The notes below the pieces were generated by a model, which made no database searches, was not told the origin of the DNA, and worked only from the letters and a program-made list of their open reading frames with translations. A program made the translations under genes and the position numbers. 64,000 nucleotides of DNA from Symbiodinium natans (lineage: Eukaryota; Sar; Dinophyceae; Suessiales; Symbiodiniaceae): positions 346,616 to 410,615 of the forward strand of contig CAJNDS010001768.1 in assembly GCA_905221605.1 (NCBI GenBank), written 5' to 3'. Numbering within the stretch: the first letter of the stretch is position 1; each line of letters starts with the position of its first letter. Positions 20,122 through 29,499 of the stretch are shown here, one piece after another.

Positions 20122-20745
20122 ATGGACATGATGCGGCGTCGCTCTGAGCCTGGACTGTCGCCAACGGCCAATGAAGCCGAAGGAAATCGTGGTGGTGGGG
20201 GTGAAGATCGACAACAAATGGTACAAGCGCTGACAGATGGTAGGGAGGTTGCAATGATACAGCCAACGCCTCAGGTGGAAAACGAAGTGGTTCCGGTTCA
20301 AGCAGCAAATCCTTTCTGGAGCGAGCGGGCTCAAGAAGAAATGAGACTTAGGCAATCAAGGCCGGCAAGTCTTCCCGCGAGCGGAGGGGATAGAAGTGGT
20401 GAAGGTACGAGGAGGCCACCTTCGCTGCAAGATCTTTTGGGTCAGGAACCTGCACCTGTTGAGAGACCATCGTCAGGCTTAATGGGCCAAATGGAACGAG
20501 GTACTATTGGTGGAGTGCAAGCCGACGAAGAACTCATTCCTGATGTTAGTGGTGAAGAGCAAACTGAAGATATGGCGGTGGTGAAGCGTGCGCTGAAAGA
20601 GTTGCTTGTGCAAACAAAGGAGCTGGGCACGGAGCTCTGGAGTGGTGGACGCAAACACGGCATATCCTCTAGGAATGACTCCAGAGAAGCAGTACCTGCC
20701 AGGACAAGTTTTCTACACGGATGGTATGGGTGGTTTTTGGACTGA
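20122..20745 (+). CDS. Retrotransposon N-terminal ORF (gag leader)
   Basis: The first ATG after the 5' LTR, in context GCCATGG, opens a 207-codon frame starting MDMMRRRSEPGLSPT. It is rich in Pro, Glu, Gln and Gly with no recognised domain. Near 20640 the sensible sequence passes to the next frame (SGVVDANTAYPLGM), which continues into the polyprotein; the remaining codons to 20745 look like out-of-frame read-through. The frames overlap by about 140 nt. This could be a single-base indel, a programmed +1 shift as in Ty1 (no convincing slippery heptamer seen), or separate initiation at ATG 20675. I favour an indel because capsid and zinc-knuckle sequence lies wholly in the second frame. Confidence 0.6.
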   Translation: MDMMRRRSEPGLSPTANEAEGNRGGGGEDRQQMVQALTDGREVAMIQPTPQVENEVVPVQAANPFWSERAQEEMRLRQSRPASLPASGGDRSGEGTRRPPSLQDLLGQEPAPVERPSSGLMGQMERGTIGGVQADEELIPDVSGEEQTEDMAVVKRALKELLVQTKELGTELWSGGRKHGISSRNDSREAVPARTSFLHGWYGWFLD

Positions 20746-23700
20746 TGGGACATGGCTGCCTATTGAGGGCTACGACCTGCCAAAGGGTTGTGATCTTCAA
20801 TCCTTGCCTGGGTCCAGGAAGGGGGATGTTCAAGTGGAGGATGAAAAAGAAGTGCCAATGATGCATCTAGCTGAAGGGAAGAAACCCTCCAGATTGCCTC
20901 CATTGAATTACCCCACGGGAGGTCCTGCAAGTGGTGGATATGCAAGTGGACCACCTGGTTTAACACATGTTCCGATTACTTCCGTGCCGTCAGGTGTTGA
21001 TGGTTCTGCCGCACCTGTGGGGAACCAGCCCGGTTTTGTTTCAGCTCGGGAAACTGCAACGCAAGAGAACTCAGCAGGATCGGGTGGATATACAATGGTG
21101 GATGATGTTCCGTATCGGTGGAAAATGGTCGCTGGGAAGTTGGAATTAGAAAAGGTTCCGCTCACAGCTGTTACGCCCGGTATAGGACATGGACTACCTC
21201 AAGGGCCTGGTGGTAGGGTCAGTTTACCTCCTGGAGCAGTGGTGCCACGTGGTATGCCAATCACTGGTGATAGTTCTGGAACCGAACGTCCGGAGGCTCT
21301 CGGGAAGCATGTGATGAGCCTTCCAACTTTGGCAGACTACACACCAAGCAATCCGACGGCACTGGGTGATTGGATCGCAATGATCGAACCAATGTTGTCT
21401 TCACTGACAGATACAGGAAGAGTGTGGTGGCAATGCGTCTACTCAAAGGCATATCAAGCGTATGGCAAATGGTTGAGTGTTTCTCCGCTGGAAAGGTTGG
21501 GCATCAAGGCTGAGCTGGAAGGGCTCAAAGTGGTTCAAACTGTGCATGTTTTGTTGGAGCAGAGAGCGGTGTCTTTGCTGCTACAGGCGATCCCGGAGAG
21601 ATTGAAGACCGAGATCGTTTCCACTCGAATGTTGGGGTCAGTGATGATATTTTACAAATTGCTGACGGTCTACCAACCAAGTGGAGCAAATGAGCGCAGC
21701 ACAATGTTGAACTTCTTGGTGCAACCATCTCCAGCAACCTCGATCTCAGAGGCCATAAAGGGAGTGCGTCAATGGGCGCAATGGCGTTCCCGATTGAGGG
21801 AGTTGAGAGCGGCTGAGCCGGACGCTACCTTGCTTATCAAGGGATTGGATGGTTTGTCATCCGCGTTGCTGGCGAAACACCCTACGGTTCATTTCAGAGT
21901 GGCATCCTTTCGGGAGAAATTGGGGGTGGACTACTCGCCGACCTCTGAAACTGCGACAAAACTAGCTGACTTGTTACAGGCAGAGTTTGAACTGCTATTG
22001 CATAGTGCTGGTGAACAAGAGGTGAAGCAGGACTCGGACGCCAAGAAAAGGGCCAGGTTAAACAAGGCCCAAAAGGGAACTGGTGACGAGACAGAGGAGG
22101 GTGACAAAGGCAAAGGGAAAGGAAAAAGGTACAGCGGAGATGGTGAACGTCCTTTCTGTTGGATATATGGGAAGACCGATGCGGGGTGCAAGTTCGGATC
22201 CCGCTGCAAATTTCGCCATGACAAAGACTCCCTTGAACGAGGAAGATGTTTTGAGTGTGGGGCCGTTGGCCATCTGCAGCCGCAATGTCCATATAAGGAT
22301 GGTGCAAGTTCCAATGTGGACTCAAATCCTGAGAGGAGTAGATCTAAAGGGAATTCTCCCAAAGGGGGAAAGGGCGGCAAAGGTGCGAAATGGGGAAATG
22401 CCAAAAAGGCAGAGGTAGCTGAAGGGGGAGATGAGACGGCTAATGCGGGATTGGATAAAGGTTCTGCAAGTCCCTCATCGCCATCAACGGCCAATCAGGT
22501 CCTTGTTGAAGCGTTAGAAGTGCTGAAATCTATGAAGCTGTCATCAGAACAGTCGGCATCAAACGGGGATCCCAGTATTCGAATGTTATGTGGCTCTGGG
22601 CTGCTTCAGCAGGAAGGGAGAGTGGCGTTGGTGGATACAGCTGCTACGCATCTTGTGCGGACGCTTTTTCCATGGGAATGTTTACCCGACACTACTGTTA
22701 TGGTGCAAAGCGCGCTTGGTGGTGTGACAATGAGGATTACAGAGAAAGGGACGTTGATTAGGGAAGACAATGGGCCCCTGATTATCCCTCTCTGGTTGAT
22801 TTTGGAGTTTGGGGCGAACCTCACTGTGATCAATGGGATGTGTCACGTGGGGGCAAAATCTTCGCTGGACCAGCTCTTGTGGTTTGAACATGGCTGTTTG
22901 GTTATGGATTACAAAACAGCTGAAAAAATGGTTTTGCATGCTGAAGGGCAGCGTGTATCTTGGTCCCATTCTCAATGGAGGAATGGAAGGGCGGACTGTG
23001 GAGTCGGTTCGTCGGATGCCACGTTGTTGCCGAAGCAGGGAGAAGGCCGAGGAGTATGCGTTCTACATGTGGCCAGGGTTTCTGACACCAATGAGTGTTC
23101 GGGAATGGGCATGTTGGACTCGGGAGCATCACATCCTCTCAGATCACTTCGTCCTGGAGAACAGCTTCCGCAGCAAAAGGTGTTGGTGTCTTTAGCTGTT
23201 GGATCTCGGGAGATGTGTATTACCCCAGGTGGGACCCTGGTAACTCCTGAAATGGTAGATCCACTAGTGCCAATTGGCAAAGCGAGCGCCTTGGTTGGTC
23301 TCAGAGTTCAGTGGCGTGGTGGCAAGTGCACAGCCTCACATCCTGTTCTGGGGGAACTTCGCGTTCGTGATCTGAATGGGTGCCCTTGTTTAGAAAAGGA
23401 GGTGGCGCTTCAGATCATTGATGAAATGGATTGGTGCTCCCCAAAGCAAGCTTTGAAGGTGGCACGTATGGTTCAAGGGTGTCCGAATACGGACAACGAG
23501 GTGGCTGTAAAAACGTCGTTGCAAAGCGCAGCGCGGACAGCGTCAGCGAATGAGGAGGAGTTCGTCCAGGCATGCTGGCGATTTCTTCGGTGGTATTATG
23601 GGGATATACCAGAAAATATGCTGATGGAGCTGTTGCCACGTGGAGATATTGCGGCGTTGCCTTTCAACCGTCATAAAAGGAGACGGCTGGCACGAGCAAA

Positions 23701-26700
23701 AAGGGTGGTGGTACACCTATTTTCGGGGAAACAAAAATGGCATTTTCCCAGTCGGGATGTGGAGGTACTGGAGCTGGATTTGACAAAAGGCGGTGACCTA
23801 CATAATTCGAGCGTCTGGAAGTATCTTCTGCATCTGGCGGCTGAAGGAAAGGTGGTTGCTGTGGTTGGAGGACCTCCATGCAGGACAGTGTCAAGGTTGA
23901 GAGGTGAAGACGGTGGTCCACCTGTATTACGCCGGCGCTGTGGGCCTGAACGGTTGGGATTAAAGAGTCTTCCTTGGCCACATCAAGAATTAGCTCAAAA
24001 GGATGGTGTTTTACTTCTGAAGATGCTTTTCCTATATGACGTGGCGGTGCATTCAAGGTGTGGAACTGCTGAAGTCATCAATGGAAGTTCTGTCTTCTTT
24101 GGCATGGAAAGCCCTGGGGACCCTGAACTCATAGGGAAGGATTTCTCTCAGAACGGCAAAACGGTCTTGAGTGCTGAGGATCTGGTGGATGGTTCTCAGG
24201 AAGGGCTCTCAAGTCCTACCTTCTGGAGTTGGCCAGAGGTGAAAAGCTTTTGTGAGCGTTATGGAATGTACGCTGCACACTTTGATCAAGGAGCATTGGG
24301 ACATGCTCTGGTGAAACCTACGACTTTCCTGGTGTCTGATATGGAACTATGGGAATCGTTGGAACAGGTTCGCGTGGTTGTTCCGTGGTCGGCAACATTC
24401 GCTTCTACCCTGGAAGAGCGTATTGGACAATCCTCTATATGGGCGCGATGGGCGTTTGGATTGGTTAAAAGAATACGTCACAGGTTGGCACAATGGTTGC
24501 ATGAGAGCGATGCTGAACGGGAAGCTATGGTGTTAAAAAAAGAAGAACGAGAAGGGACGTTACGGAGGTTGACGACTGAGGAGCGAGCTTTCCGTGACCA
24601 TTGCCTAAGGGGGCATATTCCTTTCAGACGTGATTGTCAAATCTGTGTGTCTGCCGCTGGAAAAGAGCGTCGCCATTTGAGGCGAAAGCATGGGGATGCT
24701 TACACTTTATCATTGGACTTAGCGGGTCCATACAAGTGTTCGAAGGATGCTCACCAGCAGAAGCCACGACACGCTGTTATTGGTGTGTATCAATTTCCAA
24801 TGTTGGATCCCAATGTGGGTCGCCCTCCAGAAAAGGAGGAAGATGCGGATGAGGTGGAAGATCACGTGGCAGATGAAGGTGCTGGTGTTGGAGAATGGTT
24901 AGGCGATGCAGTCGCGAACTTCGAGGAGGAAGGCTCTGCACCGGTGGAACCTGCGCCAGTTCTGGAGGCGGAGGTGTTGAAAATTCAAGCTTCTGAGAAA
25001 TCCTGGAAGGAACTGAAGGACCACTTGACCCAACCTGTCCGTATGATCAACTTCGTTATGGTGGAGCCGATTGTGGATAAACAGCAAACAACTGTTTTGT
25101 CGGCAGTTCAAAGGATGATGGTGCGCTTGCAGAGACATGGGTATCCGGTGTTGAGAATCCACTCAGATCGAGCGGGGGAGTTTGTCAATGCACGCTTCCG
25201 GTCCTTTTGTGAAACTCGTCTGATATATAGGACCACTGGTGATCCTGGAGTCCCGCAAACAAATGGGCGCGCTGAAGCATGTGTGGGTTTATTCAAACGT
25301 GGTGTCAGGTCGCTCTTAAAGGAGGCGCGACTCGGGCCGGCGTACTGGGCACTGGCTGCTCGCCATTGGTCAATGTTACGGTGGCAGAAAGCTGAAAGGG
25401 AGTTGGGGTTAAATCCTAAAGCATTGCTTCCCTTTGGTGCTCAGATTCAAGTCAAACGTCGTCCGTGGGAGTTGCTGGGTCCGGATGGAACAAAGAAAGG
25501 TCGGCAATGGGTCGATCGTACGCAGCCTGCGCTTCTTTTGGGTCCATGCGATGACCTACCTGGTGGTTATTGGGTGGAAGCTCAAGGGACTGCAAAAGAT
25601 CCGGATGAACTGGTGTTATTTCCCTGCACTACGATTTTTTCCAATATAAAGGAACCGCCTGAATTGGAGCTGGAAGGGGTGGTAGAAGAACAGGAGCCTT
25701 CTCCTCCAGAGCATCGTCTCAAGGGGAAAAAACCGGCGCTTCGGTTTGCTGATGAGGAAGGACCTCCTTTACCTCCGCCTCGCGATCCTCCAGTTCGCCA
25801 TCGGTTGATGGAGAAAAGCCCGGCCTCTTCACTGCGTGGTCATGTGGGCTCCTTGCGCTTGCTTCGCAAGCGGGGGGAGAGTCCGCCCTTAGAAATTTTC
25901 GAGGATGACATGCAGGGTCTGGGGGAGCTGGAAGAAAATGCAGATGTTGAGGACAATGTTCCTGGTGATGAGTATTGGCCGACTTGCTGTTCTCCTCATG
26001 AAAATGCTTATTTGGTCTGCAAAAGTGAGACTGCTGGGGATGGAACACAGTTGGAAAAAGAAGAGCAAAAAGCCAAGTCAATGTATGAAAGGTCTATGTA
26101 TGATTACGTGGACTGCGAGGAGCTTTTGGAAGGGATTGTATACCCAAAGAGGGTGAATCGAAGAGGTGGTATCAACAATTGGTGCGCAAGTACGCGAGCT
26201 CTGGTGTTGGGCCACTATACTCATGGCGGAGTGTGTGGTATCACAAAAGAGACTCATCGAAGACCATGGCTATGTCGTTATTTGGCATCATTCGTGAGGC
26301 ACCACAATCCTGAAGCCAAATTTTCTGCTCTTCAGATCTCATGCAATGCTCCGGTGTCATTGCATAGGGATAGTCACAATGAAAAGCATTGCTGCAATTA
26401 TGTGTGTGGCTTTGGTGACTATAAAGATGGTCAGCTGTGGGTTGAGGATGAAAAGGTCTTAGAGGAAGGAGCTGAAGTGGTGGAGCAATCCTATGGGAAG
26501 AAAGTCTTACCTGGAAAATTGGTGGATATCCACTGGAACTTCATGTCGTTCTTTCCGAGAAAGCTGCATGGTCCTATGCCTTGGAAAGGGAACAGGGTAT
26601 CCTTGACAGGGTACACACCTGTTTTTATGGAGCGTTTGAGCTACAAGGATAGGTGCTATCTTCTCCAATGCAAGTTTCCTCTTCCGGAACCACAAGCTGA

Positions 26701-28195
26701 AGAAGGTGAAAAAAGGAAGTGGTTAAAAATGACGTTGAAAGAGACCTCGCTGGACGACCTTGCAGAGGAAGTCGACTACGCTGTGTTCGAAGCGCATCAA
26801 TGGGCTCTAGAGGAGCATTTGAGTATTCGACGCCTAATTGCTGAACAGGAATGTTGCATTTTGGACGAGTTCCATGGATCGGCCAATGAGTCGAATGAGG
26901 AGAAAGGATCAGAGACTAGAGAATGGCTGGTTAAAGCAAAAAGGGCTGAGGAACAGCTCTCGAAGTTTTTGGTCAAAGCAGCTCAAGTTCAGCAAATGGT
27001 GCAAGAAAATACCGCGCTTGAGGCAGCAGAGGAGGTTGAGTTCCTGCAAACAAAAACAATCCCTACACAAGAAGCCATGCAAGAGCTGGAAAAGTGGAGG
27101 GAATCATTGTCGGACGAGGTGACGTCTTTGGTGAAAGAGTTGGAGGTGGTGGAACCAACAACTCAAGAAAAGCTGGACAAATTGGCGGAAGAGCCTAATG
27201 CACCGGTGATTGAGCACGTTCCCAGTCTGGTGGTGTTTACCCGGAAGCAAGGGACAGGGAGGCGACGTGCCCGTATCTGTGCATGTGGAAACTTCATTTC
27301 GTCAACGGCAGCTACAGAATATGAAGGGCCGAGGTCACTCAGTCGTCACTCGCTGTACGCTCCAGGCTTAGATTCAACTACATTCAGGTGTCAAGTGAGG
27401 CACGCAGCATATATGGTATGGATCATCGCTGGCTTAGACATTTCCAAAGCTTTTCTGACGGCGCCGATGAATAGGGCGCAAAGAGAAGGGCGTTTGGTGG
27501 TGGTGCAGCCCCCAAGGGCGGCGGTGAAATTGGGTCTTTGCACAAAGGAGGAGCGGTGGATTGTGAGAAAGGCCTTGTACGGTTTGGCCGAAAGTCCTGC
27601 AGCATGGGTGGAGTGGCGAGACCAACGTCTTCAAGGTATGTCTTGGGTGTCAAAGGACGGACAAGCAATGAGCTTTCAGAGGTCCAATGCAGACCCAAGT
27701 CTGTTCCTTATTATGGCACAAGAAAAGCCGGAAGGTGCAAGCAAGTTGGTAGGGACAATGGGTCTTTACGTGGATGATTTTTTGATGGCTGGGACTATGA
27801 CAGTGCTCCGGGAGGCCTTGGAACAGATTAGGAAGGAGTGGAAAACTTCTGAACCCGAGTTCTGTGGTCCAGGCTGCGGTGATGGATTCCTGAAGTTTTT
27901 GGGTGTCCAAATCTGGTATCGAAATGGCAGCTTCTTTCTCAACCAGGAGGACTTTGTGAGAGATTTGCTGAACCGACGAGGGTATCAGATCGATGAAACT
28001 GGAAAAGGGAGTAACCTGCCAATGGTGAAAGAAACTCCAGGTGAAGAAGAGGAGGTGGATATTCCTTCCTTGCGAGCGGCTCAAGGTGCCGTAGGGGAGT
28101 TCCTCTGGGTGGCAATCAAAACTCGACCTGATTTGGCGTTCTGCACGAGCCAGTTGTCTTTGTGGACATCCCGAAGGCCACGAGTTCCTTGGTGA
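20675..28195 (+). CDS. Retrotransposon polyprotein with methyltransferase-like and 2OG-dioxygenase-like domains
   Basis: Residues are numbered from the codon at 20606; first ATG is 20675 (residue 24). Order: gag/capsid-like, 239-480; CCCH finger (C-x9-C-x5-C-x3-H), 518-538; CCHC knuckle CFECGAVGHLQPQC, about 548; two protease-like units, VDTAAT (D677) and LDSGAS (D838); C5-methyltransferase-like region 1034-1260 with VVHLFSG, GGPPCRTVS (C1092) and MESPGDP (E1168); integrase with HHCC about 1332 and catalytic D1371, D1521, E1557 (D35E spacing), with an acidic insert between the two Asp; Fe(II)/2OG dioxygenase-like region about 1860-2015 with HRDSHN (H1920, D1922), H1988 and R1997; coiled coil about 2060-2200; RT with LDISKAF (D2278) and YVDD (D2390, D2391). 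The frame stops right after TRPDLAFCTSQLS, so RNase H is absent. Domain calls are from motifs only. Confidence 0.88.
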   Translation: MTPEKQYLPGQVFYTDGMGGFWTDGTWLPIEGYDLPKGCDLQSLPGSRKGDVQVEDEKEVPMMHLAEGKKPSRLPPLNYPTGGPASGGYASGPPGLTHVPITSVPSGVDGSAAPVGNQPGFVSARETATQENSAGSGGYTMVDDVPYRWKMVAGKLELEKVPLTAVTPGIGHGLPQGPGGRVSLPPGAVVPRGMPITGDSSGTERPEALGKHVMSLPTLADYTPSNPTALGDWIAMIEPMLSSLTDTGRVWWQCVYSKAYQAYGKWLSVSPLERLGIKAELEGLKVVQTVHVLLEQRAVSLLLQAIPERLKTEIVSTRMLGSVMIFYKLLTVYQPSGANERSTMLNFLVQPSPATSISEAIKGVRQWAQWRSRLRELRAAEPDATLLIKGLDGLSSALLAKHPTVHFRVASFREKLGVDYSPTSETATKLADLLQAEFELLLHSAGEQEVKQDSDAKKRARLNKAQKGTGDETEEGDKGKGKGKRYSGDGERPFCWIYGKTDAGCKFGSRCKFRHDKDSLERGRCFECGAVGHLQPQCPYKDGASSNVDSNPERSRSKGNSPKGGKGGKGAKWGNAKKAEVAEGGDETANAGLDKGSASPSSPSTANQVLVEALEVLKSMKLSSEQSASNGDPSIRMLCGSGLLQQEGRVALVDTAATHLVRTLFPWECLPDTTVMVQSALGGVTMRITEKGTLIREDNGPLIIPLWLILEFGANLTVINGMCHVGAKSSLDQLLWFEHGCLVMDYKTAEKMVLHAEGQRVSWSHSQWRNGRADCGVGSSDATLLPKQGEGRGVCVLHVARVSDTNECSGMGMLDSGASHPLRSLRPGEQLPQQKVLVSLAVGSREMCITPGGTLVTPEMVDPLVPIGKASALVGLRVQWRGGKCTASHPVLGELRVRDLNGCPCLEKEVALQIIDEMDWCSPKQALKVARMVQGCPNTDNEVAVKTSLQSAARTASANEEEFVQACWRFLRWYYGDIPENMLMELLPRGDIAALPFNRHKRRRLARAKRVVVHLFSGKQKWHFPSRDVEVLELDLTKGGDLHNSSVWKYLLHLAAEGKVVAVVGGPPCRTVSRLRGEDGGPPVLRRRCGPERLGLKSLPWPHQELAQKDGVLLLKMLFLYDVAVHSRCGTAEVINGSSVFFGMESPGDPELIGKDFSQNGKTVLSAEDLVDGSQEGLSSPTFWSWPEVKSFCERYGMYAAHFDQGALGHALVKPTTFLVSDMELWESLEQVRVVVPWSATFASTLEERIGQSSIWARWAFGLVKRIRHRLAQWLHESDAEREAMVLKKEEREGTLRRLTTEERAFRDHCLRGHIPFRRDCQICVSAAGKERRHLRRKHGDAYTLSLDLAGPYKCSKDAHQQKPRHAVIGVYQFPMLDPNVGRPPEKEEDADEVEDHVADEGAGVGEWLGDAVANFEEEGSAPVEPAPVLEAEVLKIQASEKSWKELKDHLTQPVRMINFVMVEPIVDKQQTTVLSAVQRMMVRLQRHGYPVLRIHSDRAGEFVNARFRSFCETRLIYRTTGDPGVPQTNGRAEACVGLFKRGVRSLLKEARLGPAYWALAARHWSMLRWQKAERELGLNPKALLPFGAQIQVKRRPWELLGPDGTKKGRQWVDRTQPALLLGPCDDLPGGYWVEAQGTAKDPDELVLFPCTTIFSNIKEPPELELEGVVEEQEPSPPEHRLKGKKPALRFADEEGPPLPPPRDPPVRHRLMEKSPASSLRGHVGSLRLLRKRGESPPLEIFEDDMQGLGELEENADVEDNVPGDEYWPTCCSPHENAYLVCKSETAGDGTQLEKEEQKAKSMYERSMYDYVDCEELLEGIVYPKRVNRRGGINNWCASTRALVLGHYTHGGVCGITKETHRRPWLCRYLASFVRHHNPEAKFSALQISCNAPVSLHRDSHNEKHCCNYVCGFGDYKDGQLWVEDEKVLEEGAEVVEQSYGKKVLPGKLVDIHWNFMSFFPRKLHGPMPWKGNRVSLTGYTPVFMERLSYKDRCYLLQCKFPLPEPQAEEGEKRKWLKMTLKETSLDDLAEEVDYAVFEAHQWALEEHLSIRRLIAEQECCILDEFHGSANESNEEKGSETREWLVKAKRAEEQLSKFLVKAAQVQQMVQENTALEAAEEVEFLQTKTIPTQEAMQELEKWRESLSDEVTSLVKELEVVEPTTQEKLDKLAEEPNAPVIEHVPSLVVFTRKQGTGRRRARICACGNFISSTAATEYEGPRSLSRHSLYAPGLDSTTFRCQVRHAAYMVWIIAGLDISKAFLTAPMNRAQREGRLVVVQPPRAAVKLGLCTKEERWIVRKALYGLAESPAAWVEWRDQRLQGMSWVSKDGQAMSFQRSNADPSLFLIMAQEKPEGASKLVGTMGLYVDDFLMAGTMTVLREALEQIRKEWKTSEPEFCGPGCGDGFLKFLGVQIWYRNGSFFLNQEDFVRDLLNRRGYQIDETGKGSNLPMVKETPGEEEEVDIPSLRAAQGAVGEFLWVAIKTRPDLAFCTSQLSLWTSRRPRVPW

Positions 28196-28402
28196 GGAAC
28201 GGGCCGCTGGAACGTGAATTTTCCAAGTACGAGGTGAAGAAATCCTCAATGGTAAAGGATTCAGCCAATGAGCTGAAGGTTCGTCCTGGATGACGTTAAA
28301 CCATAATGTGCATTTCAAGCAGCTGGCTGCTGCCTAAATGGCGGTTTTTGGCCAAAGAACGGAATCTCCAATGTGTCCTAGGAAATCCTAGGACAGGGGG
28401 AG
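28196..28402 (+). pseudogene. Remnant 3' coding tail and 3' untranslated part
   Basis: After the stop at 28195 another frame (about 28157-28294) reads VFVDIPKATSSLVRNGP and ends KVRPG before a TGA. This looks like the C-terminal tail of the original polyprotein, put out of frame by loss of the RNase H region near 28160. The second element at the right end has a matching tail (about 63880-64000). Confidence 0.5.
28388..28402 (+). other. Polypurine tract before the 3' LTR
   Basis: TAGGACAGGGGGAG directly precedes TGCGGAG of the 3' LTR, as expected for the plus-strand primer. The same tract is conserved at 63880-63893 (minus strand). Confidence 0.75.
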
Positions 28403-28625
28403 TGCGGAGCTGCAACTGGTATTGTAGAAAAAAGAGTTGGTGATGAGAGTTGAAGGGGTCAATGAACCCGGATATTTTTGGCTCAAGAAACGTGGGCAAT
28501 GCGCCCTACGGAAAAGGTGTGTTTGGTTGTGCTTTGGGTTTTGTCTTCGGTTGTTCCAGGGGAATCAAGGGCTTCTGTTGGGGCTGACTGTTTTGTTCCC
28601 TGTCCTCCTTCGGTTGCCCCCCGTA
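28403..28625 (+). repeat. 3' LTR (223 bp)
   Basis: Identical to the 5' LTR except G at 28586. The end GTA is followed at once by CCCTAAACCC repeats. Confidence 0.95.
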
Positions 28626-29400
28626 CCCTAAACCCTAAACCCTAAACCCTAAACCCGAAAGGGCTTTCTGAAGCCTACCTACTGACCCCAGCGGAGCCCA
28701 AAACCCTAAGTGGGCCCAAACCCTACATGCTGTAAACCCTCAACCTCCACAAAAGGTTTAATTTAGGGTTTAGGGTGGGGATGCTCGCCCTTATACTTAG
28801 ACTCCTTAATAGGGACTGTGATAGTGGGTACTATAATCCCTATTTAGGGCTGTGAGTATAAGGGGGAACAACCAAGCTTAGGGTTTGGGGCTTCGCGGCG
28901 CTTGGGGTAGACAATGGTTGCCAGCAACCTCCTGTAGTAGGGGATCCGAAGTATGCGCCCGGCCCTTTATTTGGGTCCCCTGTTGTATAACCCTTATATA
29001 CACTCTACATAATTAGGGCCCATACTTCGGATCCCCTGAATAAGGGATCATACTAAGGCCCCATGGTTCAAACCCTAAACCCTAAACCCTGAACTCTAAA
29101 CCCTAAACCCTAAACCCGAAACCCTAAACCCTAAACCCTACCTTAGATGCAAAGAAAGCCGGGGGGCTCCGGTGCCACCTTCCAGGGGGGCGCTCCAGCG
29201 ATTCGGACCTGCAAAGTCTTGGGGGTTTAGGGTTTAGGGTTTAGGGTTTAGGGTTCAGGGTCTAGGGTTTAGGGTTGAGGGCTTAGGGTTCAAGAGGGCT
29301 CTGGCATTTGGATTTGTAAAACGCCCGAAGCCCCAAACCCTAAACCGTTACAGAAGGGTTTAGTCATAGCAGGGTTTACTCACAAGACACCAAGAGGAGG
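28626..29400. other. Repeat-rich spacer with family E and F elements
   Basis: CCCTAAA runs at 28626-28660 and 29070-29135, TTTAGGG at 29224-29280, family E element (28778-28876, CCTTATACTTAGACTCCTTAAT and inverse), family F element (28934-29066, inverted GATCCGAAGTATG / CATACTTCGGATC). A block at 29140-29220 might be a minus-strand exon (AGAPPWKVAPEPPG) but this is weak. Confidence 0.5.
28934..29066. mobile_element. Family F inverted-repeat element
   Basis: GGGGATCCGAAGTATG on the left and CATACTTCGGATCCCC on the right form a perfect 16-bp inverted repeat around TTGTATAACCCTTATATACAC. It is the best-preserved member of family F. Confidence 0.65.
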
Positions 29401-29499
29401 ATGTAGGGGGGGGGGGGGGGGGATGTTCGGGCCCCAAATTGGCTCATCAAGGGCTTGTGCAGGCTTAGTAAGGCCTTATTTGGGGCTTGTGATTTAGGG

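Larger units (their letters stand above)
19837..28625 (+). mobile_element. Ty1/copia-type LTR retrotransposon, 8.79 kb
   Basis: Two 223-bp LTRs differ at one base (A at 20020, G at 28586), so insertion looks recent. Flanks are CCCTA on both sides (19832-19836 and 28626-28630), a possible 5-bp target duplication inside CCCTAAA repeats. The internal part runs gag, zinc fingers, protease-like pair, methyltransferase-like domain, integrase, dioxygenase-like domain, coiled coil, RT. Integrase before RT is the copia order. A polypurine tract precedes the 3' LTR. RNase H appears missing, which suggests an internal deletion and a non-autonomous copy. Confidence 0.9.

Noticed and set aside
20600-20660. 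Programmed +1 frameshift like Ty1
   Set aside because: No convincing slippery heptamer; gag-type domains lie entirely in the second frame, so a simple indel is more economical.
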